This document shows, piece after piece, positions 16,193 through 25,018 of a stretch of DNA of 64,000 nt; position 1 is the stretch's first letter, and each line of letters opens with the position of its first letter. The position numbers and the translations under genes were made by a program. The DNA comes from JANWXD01 sp035575135. Lineage in GTDB: Bacteria > Acidobacteriota > Terriglobia > Bryobacterales > Bryobacteraceae. The notes under the pieces were generated by a model. It had not been told where the DNA came from. It did no database searches and worked only from the letters and a program-made list of their open reading frames with translations. The stretch is from the NCBI GenBank assembly GCA_035575135.1, contig DATLYE010000033.1, positions 53,199 through 117,198 on the forward strand, written 5' to 3'.

Positions 16193-16498
16193 CTATTTCT
16201 TTTCAGGAACCAGCCCCGCCACAGCGTTGCGCGCCACCTGAATCTTGATGTTGTCCGGTTTCACCCGCAGCACGATCATGTCGTCATCGAGCGACACAAT
16301 CGTTCCGATGATCCCTCCTGAGGTCAGCACCACGTTGCCGGCCTGGAGTTCGGCCAGCATTTTCTGCTGCCGCTTCTTTTGCCGCTGCATGGGCAGAAAC
16401 AGCAGAAAATAAAAGATGGCGAAGATCAGCAGGATGGGCAGGAACCCCATGATCGGGTTCGGCGGGCTCTGACCCTGAAGAAGTAAACTCCAGACCAC
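16193..16498 (-). CDS. yajC: Preprotein translocase accessory subunit YajC
   Basis: Single-pass inner-membrane protein accessory to SecDF. The helix GFLPILLIFAIFYFLLFLP is followed by the basic MQRQKKRQQKM stretch and the C-terminal motif VLTSGGIIGTIVSLDDDMIVLRV, all typical. I chose the GTG at 16498 (101 residues, with GAGG six bases before it) over an in-frame start 28 codons upstream, which would add a tail unlike any YajC. It sits between tgt and secD, the conserved tgt-yajC-secD-secF order. Confidence 0.92.
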   Translation of the reverse strand: MVWSLLLQGQSPPNPIMGFLPILLIFAIFYFLLFLPMQRQKKRQQKMLAELQAGNVVLTSGGIIGTIVSLDDDMIVLRVKPDNIKIQVARNAVAGLVPEKK

Positions 16499-16583
16499 TG
16501 TCCACCTCGGTCGAAATGCTTCCCGAAGCCCTGCTCCGTTTCCCTCCGTTGCGGCTGCAACTCGGGCGGCAATCAGGTTCACA

Positions 16584-17720
16584 CTACGCTGGCATGCTCC
16601 GAACCGCTCGCAGGTACTCCGGGAGTGTCCCCCTCATTATAGCCCGTCTCAGAGCCCGCATGATCTCCATGTAATAGGTAAGGTTGTGGAGCGTGGCCAG
16701 GGTGGCATAGAGCATCTCACCCGCCTGGAACAGATGGCGAAGGTAGGCGCGCGAGAAATGACGGCAGGTGTAGCAGCCGCAGGCCGGATCCGGCGGAGCC
16801 GGGTCGTCGCGGAAGCGGGCCTGCTTGATGAGGAGCCGTCCCTGGGACGTGAACAGACACCCGTTGCGGGCATTGCGCGTCGGCAGCACGCAGTCCATCA
16901 TGTCCGCCCCCCGCGCCACGTACTCGGCCAGTTCTTCCGGCAGGCCGACGCCCATCACGTACCGCGGCCGGTCACGGGGAAGCAAGGGCATGGTCGCCTC
17001 CACCATCTCCAGACTTACGCTCCGCGGCTCCCCCACCGACAGCCCACCGATGGCGTAGCCCGGAGCATCCAGCTCCACCAGCCGCCGCGTGCACTCGCGC
17101 CGCAAGTCTGCATACATGGAACCCTGAACGATCGGAAACCACGCCGGCGCTTCCGGGCTTTCCCTTCCCTCCAGCCGGCGGCGATAGTGCGCGTACCCTT
17201 GCGCCGCCCACCGGACGGTTCGCTCCATGGACTGGCGCGCCGCCTCGTGGCTCACCGGATAGGGCGGGCACTCATCCAGCGCCATCAGGATATCGCTCCC
17301 CAGTGCCAGCTGGATGTCCACCGTGGACTCCGGCGTCAGTCGGTGCAGATCGCCGTTGAGATGCGACCGGAACAGCACCCCTTCCTCCGTCACTTCGCGG
17401 AAACTGTCCAGACTGAAGACCTGGTATCCGCCGGAGTCCGTCAGAATCGCGCCTGACCAGCTCATGAAGCGGTGCAGCCCGCCCAGACGCCGGATCACCT
17501 CGTGCCCCGGCCTCAGGTAGAGGTGATAGGTGTTGGCCAGAAGGAGGCGCACGCCCAGTTCCTCGGCCAGGTGCCGCGGCGTCAGTCCCTTCACGGACCC
17601 GTACGTGCCCACCGGCATGAAGACCGGCGTCTCGACGGGACCGTGCGCGGTGTAGAGAATGCCGGCCCGCGCGCCCGTGGCGGAACACTCCGCCACGATC
17701 TCGAACCGCAACCCGGACAC
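16584..17720 (-). CDS. tgt: tRNA-guanine transglycosylase
   Basis: 378-residue enzyme that exchanges guanine-34 for preQ1 in tRNAs with GUN anticodons. Visible: HTAHGPVETPVFMPVGTYGSVK-type N-terminus, the catalytic region TDSGGYQVFS, DILMALDECPPYP, GGLSVGEP, the second catalytic Asp region DMMDCVLPTRNARNG, and zinc ligands CGCYTC with a later His in TLHNLTYYMEIM. The start was set at GTG 17720 because TACAAT lies exactly six bases upstream; a TTG three codons later (17711) would give an N-terminus beginning like E. coli Tgt and cannot be excluded. First gene of the export cluster. Confidence 0.94.
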   Translation of the reverse strand: MSGLRFEIVAECSATGARAGILYTAHGPVETPVFMPVGTYGSVKGLTPRHLAEELGVRLLLANTYHLYLRPGHEVIRRLGGLHRFMSWSGAILTDSGGYQVFSLDSFREVTEEGVLFRSHLNGDLHRLTPESTVDIQLALGSDILMALDECPPYPVSHEAARQSMERTVRWAAQGYAHYRRRLEGRESPEAPAWFPIVQGSMYADLRRECTRRLVELDAPGYAIGGLSVGEPRSVSLEMVEATMPLLPRDRPRYVMGVGLPEELAEYVARGADMMDCVLPTRNARNGCLFTSQGRLLIKQARFRDDPAPPDPACGCYTCRHFSRAYLRHLFQAGEMLYATLATLHNLTYYMEIMRALRRAIMRGTLPEYLRAVRSMPA

Positions 17721-17726
17721 CTTCGT

Positions 17727-17732
17727 ATTGTA
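17727..17732 (-). promoter_or_regulatory. -10 box of tgt, leaderless arrangement
   Basis: TACAAT on the minus strand at 17732-17727, then six bases, then GTG at 17720, so initiation would fall on or next to the start codon. No consensus -35 was found and the only purine-rich stretch (GAAG) abuts the start codon. Confidence 0.45.
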
Positions 17733-17765
17733 GAATTGAAGCCGCACACTCTCGCGGACACGACC

Positions 17766-18527
17766 ATGACACCACACAGGGCAATTCTCATCGCAATGGC
17801 GGCCGGCTTGATCGGCCTGGCGACTCCTCAACCGCAGGCCTCCGGCGGAGGGGGCTCGCCGACGGCCGAGGAAATCATCGAAAAATCTCTGGCGGCGACG
17901 GGCGGCCGCGAGGCCCATCAGCGGGTCACCAGCGTGCGGATGCTCGGCACATTCGAGCTGCCGGCAGTCGGTGCGACCGGGAAGGTCGAACTGTTGGCCA
18001 AAGCGCCCAACAAGCGCTTCACGCGGACCGAAATCGAGGGTTTTGGCGAGGTCAAGCAAGGCTTCGACGGCGAAGTGGCCTGGGCCGACAACCCCATGCA
18101 GGGCTACGTCGAACTCAGTGGCGATGCGCTCGCCGTAATCCGCCGCGAAGCCGTCTTCATGGGCGATCTGAAGTGGCGCGAGTTGTATGCCAAGGCCGAG
18201 CTGAAAGCAAAGCAGAAACTCGGCGAGCGCGAAGTTTATGTCGTCGAACTCACCCCGCGCGAAGGCAAGCCGGTGACGCGCTACTATGACGCCGAATCGT
18301 TCCTGCTGGTCCGCGCCGATGCCGAACAGCCCACCATGCAGGGCATGACCGTGGTCGAGACCCGGTTTTCCGACTACCGCGAGATCGGCGGCCGCAAGGT
18401 GCCCTTCACCATCACCCAGCTCATTCCCGACGGGGAGCTGATCGTGCGCATCACCGAAGTCCAGGAGAACGTCGAAATCCCGGACGCCCTCTTCCGCCCG
18501 CCGCGCCCCGCCGCGGCGGCCAAGTAG
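17766..18527 (+). CDS. Exported LolA-like fold protein, unknown role
   Basis: 253 residues with a signal peptide (about residues 1-25) and a Gly-rich linker. The motif PTAEEIIEKSLAATGGREAH at the mature N-terminus, followed by beta-rich repeats ending in RITEVQENVEIPDALFRPP, is what is seen in outer-membrane-lipoprotein-sorting-like (LolA/LolB fold) domains that Acidobacteria often carry alone or behind M16 peptidases. It probably binds a lipid or lipoprotein in the periplasm. The ATG at 17766 has no convincing ribosome-binding site. It is divergent from tgt with 45 bases between start codons, so the two promoters must overlap. Confidence 0.8.
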   Translation: MTPHRAILIAMAAGLIGLATPQPQASGGGGSPTAEEIIEKSLAATGGREAHQRVTSVRMLGTFELPAVGATGKVELLAKAPNKRFTRTEIEGFGEVKQGFDGEVAWADNPMQGYVELSGDALAVIRREAVFMGDLKWRELYAKAELKAKQKLGEREVYVVELTPREGKPVTRYYDAESFLLVRADAEQPTMQGMTVVETRFSDYREIGGRKVPFTITQLIPDGELIVRITEVQENVEIPDALFRPPRPAAAAK

Positions 18528-18555
18528 CTCCGGGCGTCGGCGGTCCGGAACGCCT

Positions 18556-19668
18556 GTGACGGCATTGACGCTCCTGCTGGCCGCGTTGCTCGTGGTTTTT
18601 AGCGCCCGGCGCTATCTGTTCGTATTCAGTGCGCTTCTGCCGGGTCCGGATGCGGCCGCCAATTTCTTGCCCGGTATTTCCGTACTCGTGAGCGCGCGAG
18701 ATGAAGAACGCCATCTGCCCGGCTTGCTGGCCGCCTTTGACCGCTTGGATTACCCTCCGGAAAAGCTTCATTTTGTCCTGGTGGACGACGGCTCGCGCGA
18801 CGCCACGGGCCGCTTGCTGGCGCAGTGGGCCGCTTCGCGCCCTGACGCCACCGTGCTCCGTTCGGACCGCCCGCAGGGCAAGGCCCGCGCCCTCAACCGC
18901 GCGCTCGCGGCCGCTCCTCCCTCCGAGCTCATCGCCGTCTACGACGCGGACGTGCATCCTCATCCGGCCTCCTTGCGGCAGCTGGCGGCTGCCTTCGCCG
19001 ACCCGGCCGTGGGGGCCGTCGCCGGCTACCGGCGTCCGGTCAACTGGCACGCCGGTCTGGTGGCCGCCTACGCCGCGCTCGAAAGCTGGGTGCATCAGCA
19101 GGTCACTCAGGCGGCCAAGGAGCGGCTTGGAATGAATCCCACGACGCTCGGCGCGCACTGCCTCTACCGCCGTTCGGCGCTGGAGCAGATCGGCGGATTC
19201 CCCCCGGGCTCCTTTAGCGAGGACGTCGAGGTCTCTCTGGCCCTCGCCGCCCGGGGCTGGAAAACCCGCTTCCTCCGCAACGTCCCGGCCGACAGTTTCG
19301 TGGCCGCATCCTTCCATCGTTTCTGGAACCAGCGGGCTCGCTGGACGCGAGGCCTGTACGGTTCGGCGCGCCGGGCGCGCGGTCTGGAGGGCTGGCTGGT
19401 GGCGGCAGGCTACCTGGACCGGATCGTCTTTTTACTCTCCTGCACCGCCGTCGCGAGCGGCCGGCTCTCGCCGCTCTGGCTGCTGGTCTATCTGTCGGCG
19501 CCGCTGGCGGCGGTTCTGGCGGGACTCTACAACGCCCGCCCGGGCTGGCGGGCGGCCCTTTACTCGTTTGCCGCTCTCGGGCCCATGTTCCTTGTGGATG
19601 TGGCCGCCACCTGCATGAGCACGGCTCGAGCCCTGCTCGGGCGCCGCATCGAGTGGCGGACCGGCTAG
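18556..19668 (+). CDS. Membrane glycosyltransferase family 2
   Basis: 370 residues, processive-type GT2. An N-terminal membrane helix precedes the catalytic domain, with VDDGSRD (first Asp motif), YDADVHPH (DxD), FSEDVEVS (third Asp) and QRARWTRG, the Q-x-x-R-W motif of cellulose/hyaluronan/poly-GlcNAc synthases. Two or three helices follow near residues 290-355. It should polymerise or transfer a sugar from a UDP donor at the inner membrane. Start is GTG at 18556, 28 bases after the preceding gene. Product unknown; no c-di-GMP (PilZ) domain or partner synthesis genes are present. Confidence 0.88.
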   Translation: MTALTLLLAALLVVFSARRYLFVFSALLPGPDAAANFLPGISVLVSARDEERHLPGLLAAFDRLDYPPEKLHFVLVDDGSRDATGRLLAQWAASRPDATVLRSDRPQGKARALNRALAAAPPSELIAVYDADVHPHPASLRQLAAAFADPAVGAVAGYRRPVNWHAGLVAAYAALESWVHQQVTQAAKERLGMNPTTLGAHCLYRRSALEQIGGFPPGSFSEDVEVSLALAARGWKTRFLRNVPADSFVAASFHRFWNQRARWTRGLYGSARRARGLEGWLVAAGYLDRIVFLLSCTAVASGRLSPLWLLVYLSAPLAAVLAGLYNARPGWRAALYSFAALGPMFLVDVAATCMSTARALLGRRIEWRTG

Positions 19669-19725
19669 CTCCCGCCGGGCCGCCGCGGGTTCCTTGCTAC
19701 GATAAAAAGATACCCCGCTCGAAGT

Positions 19726-21132
19726 ATGGCGCTTCGCTTCTACAACACGCTGACGCAGCGCGTCGAGGAGTTCGTCCCCCTGGAGGGCAACCGCGTGCGC
19801 ATGTACACCTGCGGCCCCACGGTCTGGAATTACGTGCACATCGGCAACTTGCGCACCTTCACCTTCCAGGATATCCTCCGGCGCTGGCTGCGGCTGCGCG
19901 GCTACCAGCTGGACCACGTCATGAACATCACCGATGTGGATGACCGCATCATCCAGCAGGCCATGGCCGCCGGCAAGTCCATCCGCGACTACACCGAGGT
20001 GTACACCAAGGCTTTTCTCGAAGACGCCGCTCTCCTCCGCCTGGAGCGGCCCGAGCGGCTCGTGCGAGCCACCGACCACATCCCGGATATGGTCGCCTTG
20101 ATTCGCCGTCTCAGCGAAAAGACCTTCACCTACCAGAGCGACGGCTCCATCTATTTCCGCATCGCCAAATTTCCCGACTACGGCAAGCTCTCGCACACTG
20201 ATTTCAGCGGCATCCGCCCCGGCGCCCGCGTGGACACCGACAAGTACGACAAAGCCGACGCCCGCGATTTCGTCCTGTGGAAGGCCCGCAAGGAAGGCGA
20301 GCCGTACTGGGACACCGAACTGGGGCCCGGTCGCCCGGGCTGGCACATCGAGTGCTCCGCCATGGCCATGAAATACCTGGGCGAGACCCTGGACATCCAT
20401 GCCGGCGGCGTAGACCTCACCTTCCCGCACCACGAAAATGAGATCGCCCAGTCGGAGGCCGCTACCGGCAAGCCTTTCGTGCGCTACTGGCTCCACTCCG
20501 AGCACCTGATCGTCGAAGGCCAGACGATGTCGAAATCCCTCGGCAACTTCTACACGCTGCGCGATCTGCTCGAACGCGGCTACACGCCGGAAGCCGTCCG
20601 CTATCTGCTCGCCTCCGTGCCCTACCGCAAGCAGCTCAACTTCACCTTCGACGGCTTGCGAGCGGCCACAACCGCCATCGAGCGGCTACGGAATTTCCGC
20701 CTCCGGCTGGAAAGTGAAAAGTTCCCCGAGGGGACAAGCGACGCCGTCTCCGGGCGCACCGCCGAAGCGGAGCGCAAGTTTTGCGAAAGCCTCGACGACG
20801 ACCTCAACACTGCCGAAGCGCTCGCGGCTGTCTTCGAATACGTGCGGGATATGAATTCGGCCATGGATGCCGGCGAATTTCGCGCCGGCAACGCGGCCCG
20901 GGCCCTCGAGCTGTTGGACCGCTTCGATGCGGTCTTTGACGTACTCCGTCCCTCCGTCCAGGCCGCCTCCATTTCCGATGAGGAAGTCGAACGCCTGATC
21001 GCCGAACGGTCCCGGGCGCGCCAGGCTCGCGATTACGCCCGCGCCGACCAGATCCGCGCCCAACTGCTGGAGAAGGGCATCATCCTGGAAGACACCCGCG
21101 AGGGCGTACGCTGGAAACGGAAAACGACCTGA
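19726..21132 (+). CDS. cysS: Cysteinyl-tRNA synthetase
   Basis: 468-residue class I aminoacyl-tRNA synthetase. The HIGH motif appears as NYVHIGNLRTF, the KMSKS motif as TMSKSLGN, and the zinc site that recognises cysteine thiol is intact: CGPTVWN, ECSAMAMKYLG and FPHHENEIAQSE. The C-terminal anticodon-binding helices end with ILEDTREGVRWKRK. TACGAT at 19698-19703 could be its -10 box. The stop codon TGA overlaps the next start (ATGA), tying charging of tRNA-Cys to a sulfur amino-acid enzyme. Confidence 0.97.
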   Translation: MALRFYNTLTQRVEEFVPLEGNRVRMYTCGPTVWNYVHIGNLRTFTFQDILRRWLRLRGYQLDHVMNITDVDDRIIQQAMAAGKSIRDYTEVYTKAFLEDAALLRLERPERLVRATDHIPDMVALIRRLSEKTFTYQSDGSIYFRIAKFPDYGKLSHTDFSGIRPGARVDTDKYDKADARDFVLWKARKEGEPYWDTELGPGRPGWHIECSAMAMKYLGETLDIHAGGVDLTFPHHENEIAQSEAATGKPFVRYWLHSEHLIVEGQTMSKSLGNFYTLRDLLERGYTPEAVRYLLASVPYRKQLNFTFDGLRAATTAIERLRNFRLRLESEKFPEGTSDAVSGRTAEAERKFCESLDDDLNTAEALAAVFEYVRDMNSAMDAGEFRAGNAARALELLDRFDAVFDVLRPSVQAASISDEEVERLIAERSRARQARDYARADQIRAQLLEKGIILEDTREGVRWKRKTT

Positions 21133-22316
21133 TGAAACTTCACACCAAGGCAGTTCACGCCGGGGATCGCAAGCGCCCGCCCGCGCAGATCCCGGTCACA
21201 ACCCCGGTATATACGGCCGCAAGCTACGTTCCCGGCACGATCGAAGAGCTCGATCGGATCTTCGCCCGCGAGCAGCCCGGCTACTGCTATTCCCGCTATG
21301 AGAACCCCACCGCCGCGGCCCTCGAAGAGCTCGTCGCCTCGCTCGAAAACGGCCACGGCGCTCTGGCCTGCGCCTCCGGCATGGCCGCACTTCAGGTGGC
21401 CGTACTGGCCGCGCTCGCCGACCGCCGCAAGTCCGTGGTGGCCGCCGATGCGCTCTACGGCGCCACGGTCACGCTCCTCACCCAGGTGCTCGAGCCCCTG
21501 GGCGTCGAAGTCCGTTTCGTCAACATCTGCGATCCGGAAGCGGTCGAGCGCGCCATCACGGCCGCCCGCCCCGGCTGCGTGCTCATGGAGACCATCTCCA
21601 ATCCCCTGCTGCGGGTGGGTGACCTGGCGCGCGTCGCCGAACTGGCCCGGGCGGCCGGGGCGGCGCTGGTAGTGGACAACACCTTCGCCACTCCTCTCAT
21701 GGTCCGGCCCCTGGATCTGGGCGCCAGTCTGGTGGTCCACAGCCTGACCAAGTACCTGGCCGGACACGGGGACGTCCTCGGCGGCATCGTCGTCTCCGAC
21801 GCCGCGCACTACGAAACCCTCCGGGCGCTCGCCCGCGCCAGCGGCCCCGCGCTCGGCCCCTTCGAAAGCTACCTCGCCATGCGGGGCATCAAAACCTTCC
21901 CGCTGCGCATGGAGCGCCAGTGCCTCAACGCCTGCCGCGTCGCCGCCTGGCTGGCGCAGCACCCTTCCATCGAGCGCGTGCACTTCCCCGGCGATCCGGC
22001 ACACCCGGACGCCGCCACCATCCGCCGTCTCTTTCCCGACGGCCTCTACGGCGCCATGGTCAGCTTCGAAATCCGTGGCGCGGGTCGAGAACAAATCTTC
22101 GCCTTTCTGGACCGGCTGAAACTGATCGTGCGCGCCACCTCGCTCGGCGACGTCCACAGCATGGTTCTCTACCCCGCCATGAGTTCTCATCGCGAGATCG
22201 CTCCCAAGCAGCGGGAACGCATGGGGATCCGTGACAACCTGGTGCGGCTCTCGGTGGGCATCGAGTCGGTCGAAGATATCCTGGCCGACCTCGAACAGGC
22301 TCTCGCCGCCGGATAG
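21132..22316 (+). CDS. Trans-sulfuration PLP enzyme (cystathionine gamma-synthase/lyase family)
   Basis: 394 residues, fold-type I PLP enzyme of the Cys/Met metabolism family. The cofactor lysine is in VVHSLTKYLAGHGDVLGG near residue 204; YSRYENPT and ASGMAALQV are also family motifs, and the C-terminal RLSVGIESVEDI matches. It could be cystathionine gamma-synthase, gamma-lyase or methionine gamma-lyase; these cannot be separated reliably by eye. Translation is coupled to cysS through a one-base overlap (TGATG), which favours a role in cysteine/methionine interconversion. Confidence 0.9.
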   Translation: MKLHTKAVHAGDRKRPPAQIPVTTPVYTAASYVPGTIEELDRIFAREQPGYCYSRYENPTAAALEELVASLENGHGALACASGMAALQVAVLAALADRRKSVVAADALYGATVTLLTQVLEPLGVEVRFVNICDPEAVERAITAARPGCVLMETISNPLLRVGDLARVAELARAAGAALVVDNTFATPLMVRPLDLGASLVVHSLTKYLAGHGDVLGGIVVSDAAHYETLRALARASGPALGPFESYLAMRGIKTFPLRMERQCLNACRVAAWLAQHPSIERVHFPGDPAHPDAATIRRLFPDGLYGAMVSFEIRGAGREQIFAFLDRLKLIVRATSLGDVHSMVLYPAMSSHREIAPKQRERMGIRDNLVRLSVGIESVEDILADLEQALAAG

Positions 22317-22358
22317 AAGGACACCTCTGCCGCAGCCTCTCCGGGTGCCTCGAAGGTC

Positions 22359-24029
22359 TCAGCGCTCCAGCACCTTGCCCAGTCGCCGCTTCAGATCCAG
22401 TCGGATACGGTTCCGCGGGCGGCTCTCGTGACCGACCTGGCGGTACACTTCCACCCGCGGAAGCTCCGAGGGGCCATCGGCAGGATACGAACCCAGTCTC
22501 TGCCACCGCGCAGGATCACGCCGCAGCGCCTCAATGAGCAACTCGTGGTGTTCCATGGGCGCGTAGCCGGGAGCGCCGTCCCAAACCACCACCCCTACGG
22601 GAATGCTCTCAAGATAAGCGGCGATCTCATCGGGCGTCTGGAAACGCAGCTCGTAGCTGTGTCCCGACCATCCGCTGCTGGCCAGCACTTTGGTCGCCCG
22701 CAGTACGACCCGACCGGGACGCCGCTCGCGCAGAGCCGCCTCCGCGATAAAGGCCCCCTCTCCTCCGAGCAGGCTCGACACCAGAACCACCGAGTCGGCG
22801 AACTCCGGCCGGCTCGCGAGCTCTTGCGCCGCTGCGGCAAATCCCCGCGGCTCTCGCTTCACCAGTCGGAACCGCTCGGCCGCCGCCAGCAGCACCATCA
22901 GGGCGGCCATGACGGCCGCCCCCACCCGCAGGCCGCCCCACCGCAGCGGAACGATCCCGGCGGCCCAAGCCGTGCCCTTGGCCGCCAACATCATAAACGC
23001 CGGCAGGGCTACGAGCACCGATCGCAGCTCGTGACTGGCGCCCACAAATGTCCGAAACACGAAAAAACCGGCGAGCACTCCCGCCGCCGCAGCCCACCGC
23101 GCGCTCACCTTCCCGCGCCGGATGAGGGGCAGGAGCACGCCGGCCAGCAAGCCCGCCGCCGCGGCGGCAATCAGGACCTTGCCCGCCGCCGCGTGCCACT
23201 GCCTTGCCTCGAGAACCCACGGTGACTCGAAGACGCCGATCCCACCCCATCTCGTCCAGGACTTGTGGAAGGCGCGATCCACGATCAGATACCACGGAGC
23301 GCATGACGCCGCCACCATCGCCGCCGGCGCCCAGAACCATCCTCGCTTCACGAGATCCAGCCGCCGCGACAGCACGACGGCCATGGGAGGCACCGCGGCC
23401 ACAACAAGGCCGACCGGCTTGGTGAGCAGCGCCAGAGCGGCCAGTATCCCGAATCCGATCGCATTCCGCTTCCTCCCGGTCTCCGCATACCGCACAAAGC
23501 AGCTCGTCGCCGCCAGAACCAGCAGCGCCACCAGCGTCTCCGCCATCACCGCACTGGTGTGTGCCTGCACCAGCGGCAGCGCCACGAACACCCCGGCCGC
23601 CGCCAGCGCCACCGGCTCGGGAACCTCCCCGTGCAGCTCGTAGTAGAGGAGCCACGCCACAGCCGCCGTAATCAGCGCCATCAAGAGCATCACCGAGAAG
23701 CGTGAGGGAGGAACGGCCAGCATCCAGACGCCTTGAACAACGTAAAAGAACGGAGGCCAGTGGCCTATGGCGACCTTCGGGTAGTGGAAATAGTAGTTCT
23801 CGGCGTATTGAAGCGGCGGCGCCGGGATGCCCGAGGCGAGGTAGTCACGCACCATTAGCCCTGTAACGAAGTGCGCCGCCTCGTCGTCGTGGCTTAAGAA
23901 CTCCGCCCTGTAGGCTCCGCCGGCCCACTGCAGCGCGAACACCACTGCGAGCAGGCCGGCAAAGCAGGCCAGGAGAGGTCCATTCGCGCGGAGGCTCGGA
24001 AAGGGCACCAATCTATTATAGGGAGCCAT
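22359..24029 (-). CDS. GT-C family membrane glycosyltransferase (ArnT/PMT-like)
   Basis: 556 residues with roughly ten to eleven membrane helices in the first 400 residues and a soluble C-terminal domain. The first periplasmic loop has FLSHDDEAAHF, the acidic motif of GT39/GT83-type enzymes that use polyprenyl-phosphate sugars. A long in-frame extension upstream is rejected because AGGAGG lies nine bases before the ATG at 24029. The acceptor (lipid A, protein or glycan) is unknown. It converges on the trans-sulfuration gene and is divergent from a methyltransferase gene. Confidence 0.85.
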   Translation of the reverse strand: MAPYNRLVPFPSLRANGPLLACFAGLLAVVFALQWAGGAYRAEFLSHDDEAAHFVTGLMVRDYLASGIPAPPLQYAENYYFHYPKVAIGHWPPFFYVVQGVWMLAVPPSRFSVMLLMALITAAVAWLLYYELHGEVPEPVALAAAGVFVALPLVQAHTSAVMAETLVALLVLAATSCFVRYAETGRKRNAIGFGILAALALLTKPVGLVVAAVPPMAVVLSRRLDLVKRGWFWAPAAMVAASCAPWYLIVDRAFHKSWTRWGGIGVFESPWVLEARQWHAAAGKVLIAAAAAGLLAGVLLPLIRRGKVSARWAAAAGVLAGFFVFRTFVGASHELRSVLVALPAFMMLAAKGTAWAAGIVPLRWGGLRVGAAVMAALMVLLAAAERFRLVKREPRGFAAAAQELASRPEFADSVVLVSSLLGGEGAFIAEAALRERRPGRVVLRATKVLASSGWSGHSYELRFQTPDEIAAYLESIPVGVVVWDGAPGYAPMEHHELLIEALRRDPARWQRLGSYPADGPSELPRVEVYRQVGHESRPRNRIRLDLKRRLGKVLER

Positions 24030-24047
24030 AGGGAGCAGCCTCCTGCT

Positions 24048-24091
24048 CCGGCCCCCTGCGGGCCCGCTGGCCGCAGGAAGCCAGGGGCCGG
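24048..24091. repeat. Bulged inverted repeat between divergent genes
   Basis: CCGGCCCC (24048-24055) pairs perfectly with GGGGCCGG (24084-24091), and the inner arms CTGCGG (24056-24061) and CCGCAG (24071-24076) also pair, leaving a nine-base loop and a seven-base one-sided bulge. It fills most of the 77-base gap between the glycosyltransferase and methyltransferase start codons. Confidence 0.55.
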
Positions 24092-24106
24092 GGGCAAGAG
24101 ATTCCG

Positions 24107-24943
24107 ATGCAGCACGCGCTTTCCAGAGCGCTGTACCGCACCCTCCGCGGGATACCGCGATGCTTTCCGAGGCGCCTCCGGACTGCCGCGCGCCTGGCAC
24201 TTGCCCGCCGCTGGTACGACTTCGTCAACCGGCTCGATCCCGAAGGCGAAGCGCGTTTCTTCAATTACGGCTGGATCCCGCCGGACGAGGAGAGCGACCC
24301 TCCCTGGACCCTGGAGCGCTGCCAGGCCGCCCTCTACTCACGGGTCGTGGCCGCATCGCTCCGCGGCAAAGACGTTCTGGAGGTCGGCTGCGGCCGCGGG
24401 GGAGGCGCCTGGTGGGTCTGGCGCCGTTGCGCGCCCCGGTTCCTGATCGGGCTGGATCTTTCCACGGGCGCCCTGCATTTCTGTGCCCGGAACTACCGCT
24501 CCCGCGGCCTGCACTTCGTTCAGGCCGCCGCCGGATCCTTGCCGTTCGCCGCAGCCTCCTTCGATGCCGTCGTCAACGTGGAGTCTTCCCACGCCTATCC
24601 CTCCCTGCAAGATTTCGCCTTCGAGGTCGCCCGGGTGCTGCGCCCGCACGGCGTGCTGCTGTTCGCCGACTTCCGCAAGTCTTCTGAGCTGGACCTTCTG
24701 CGCCGCCAACTGGCCTCGCCCGGCTTGCGCCTCGAGCAGCAAGAGGACTTGACGGAGGGCGTCCTGCGGTCCCTGCTTGTGACCGACGCCTGCAAACGGG
24801 CCCTGATCGCCCGCAAGGCGCCGTGGTATGCCCGCGCCGTCCTCGAGGATTTTGCAGGCGTATCCGGAACGCCCGTTTATACAGGGTTGCGCTCGGGCAC
24901 ACTCGTCTATGTACGCCTCCTGTTGCGCAAGGAGCGGACCTGA
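24107..24943 (+). CDS. SAM-dependent class I methyltransferase
   Basis: 278 residues. After a basic N-terminus the Rossmann core shows motif I VLEVGCGRGGG (about residues 91-101), an Asp at the end of strand two (GLDLSTG) and a motif-IV-like VNVESSHAYP. The FNYGWIPPDE region before the core resembles methyltransferases acting on lipid or polyketide products such as phthiotriol-type enzymes. Together with the divergent GT-C enzyme it may modify an envelope lipid or glycan; this is inference. The ATG at 24107 has only a weak AAGAG upstream. Confidence 0.85.
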   Translation: MQHALSRALYRTLRGIPRCFPRRLRTAARLALARRWYDFVNRLDPEGEARFFNYGWIPPDEESDPPWTLERCQAALYSRVVAASLRGKDVLEVGCGRGGGAWWVWRRCAPRFLIGLDLSTGALHFCARNYRSRGLHFVQAAAGSLPFAAASFDAVVNVESSHAYPSLQDFAFEVARVLRPHGVLLFADFRKSSELDLLRRQLASPGLRLEQQEDLTEGVLRSLLVTDACKRALIARKAPWYARAVLEDFAGVSGTPVYTGLRSGTLVYVRLLLRKERT

Positions 24944-25006
24944 TCCGGCGGGGCGCCGCTGCGCTGCAAGCCGCCGGCATTTAGCCGCCCGAAGCAGGCA
25001 CGCAGT

Positions 25007-25012
25007 TACAAT
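25007..25012 (+). promoter_or_regulatory. -10 box of the GNAT gene, leaderless arrangement
   Basis: TACAAT at 25007-25012, six bases, then GTG at 25019. No Shine-Dalgarno sequence precedes the GTG and no consensus -35 is present. Confidence 0.45.
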
Positions 25013-25018
25013 GCGGTT

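Noticed and set aside
24015..24020. TATAAT on the minus strand near the GT-C glycosyltransferase start
   Set aside because: It is formed by Tyr-Asn codons four and five of the protein; AGGAGG nine bases before the ATG at 24029 fixes the start upstream of it.
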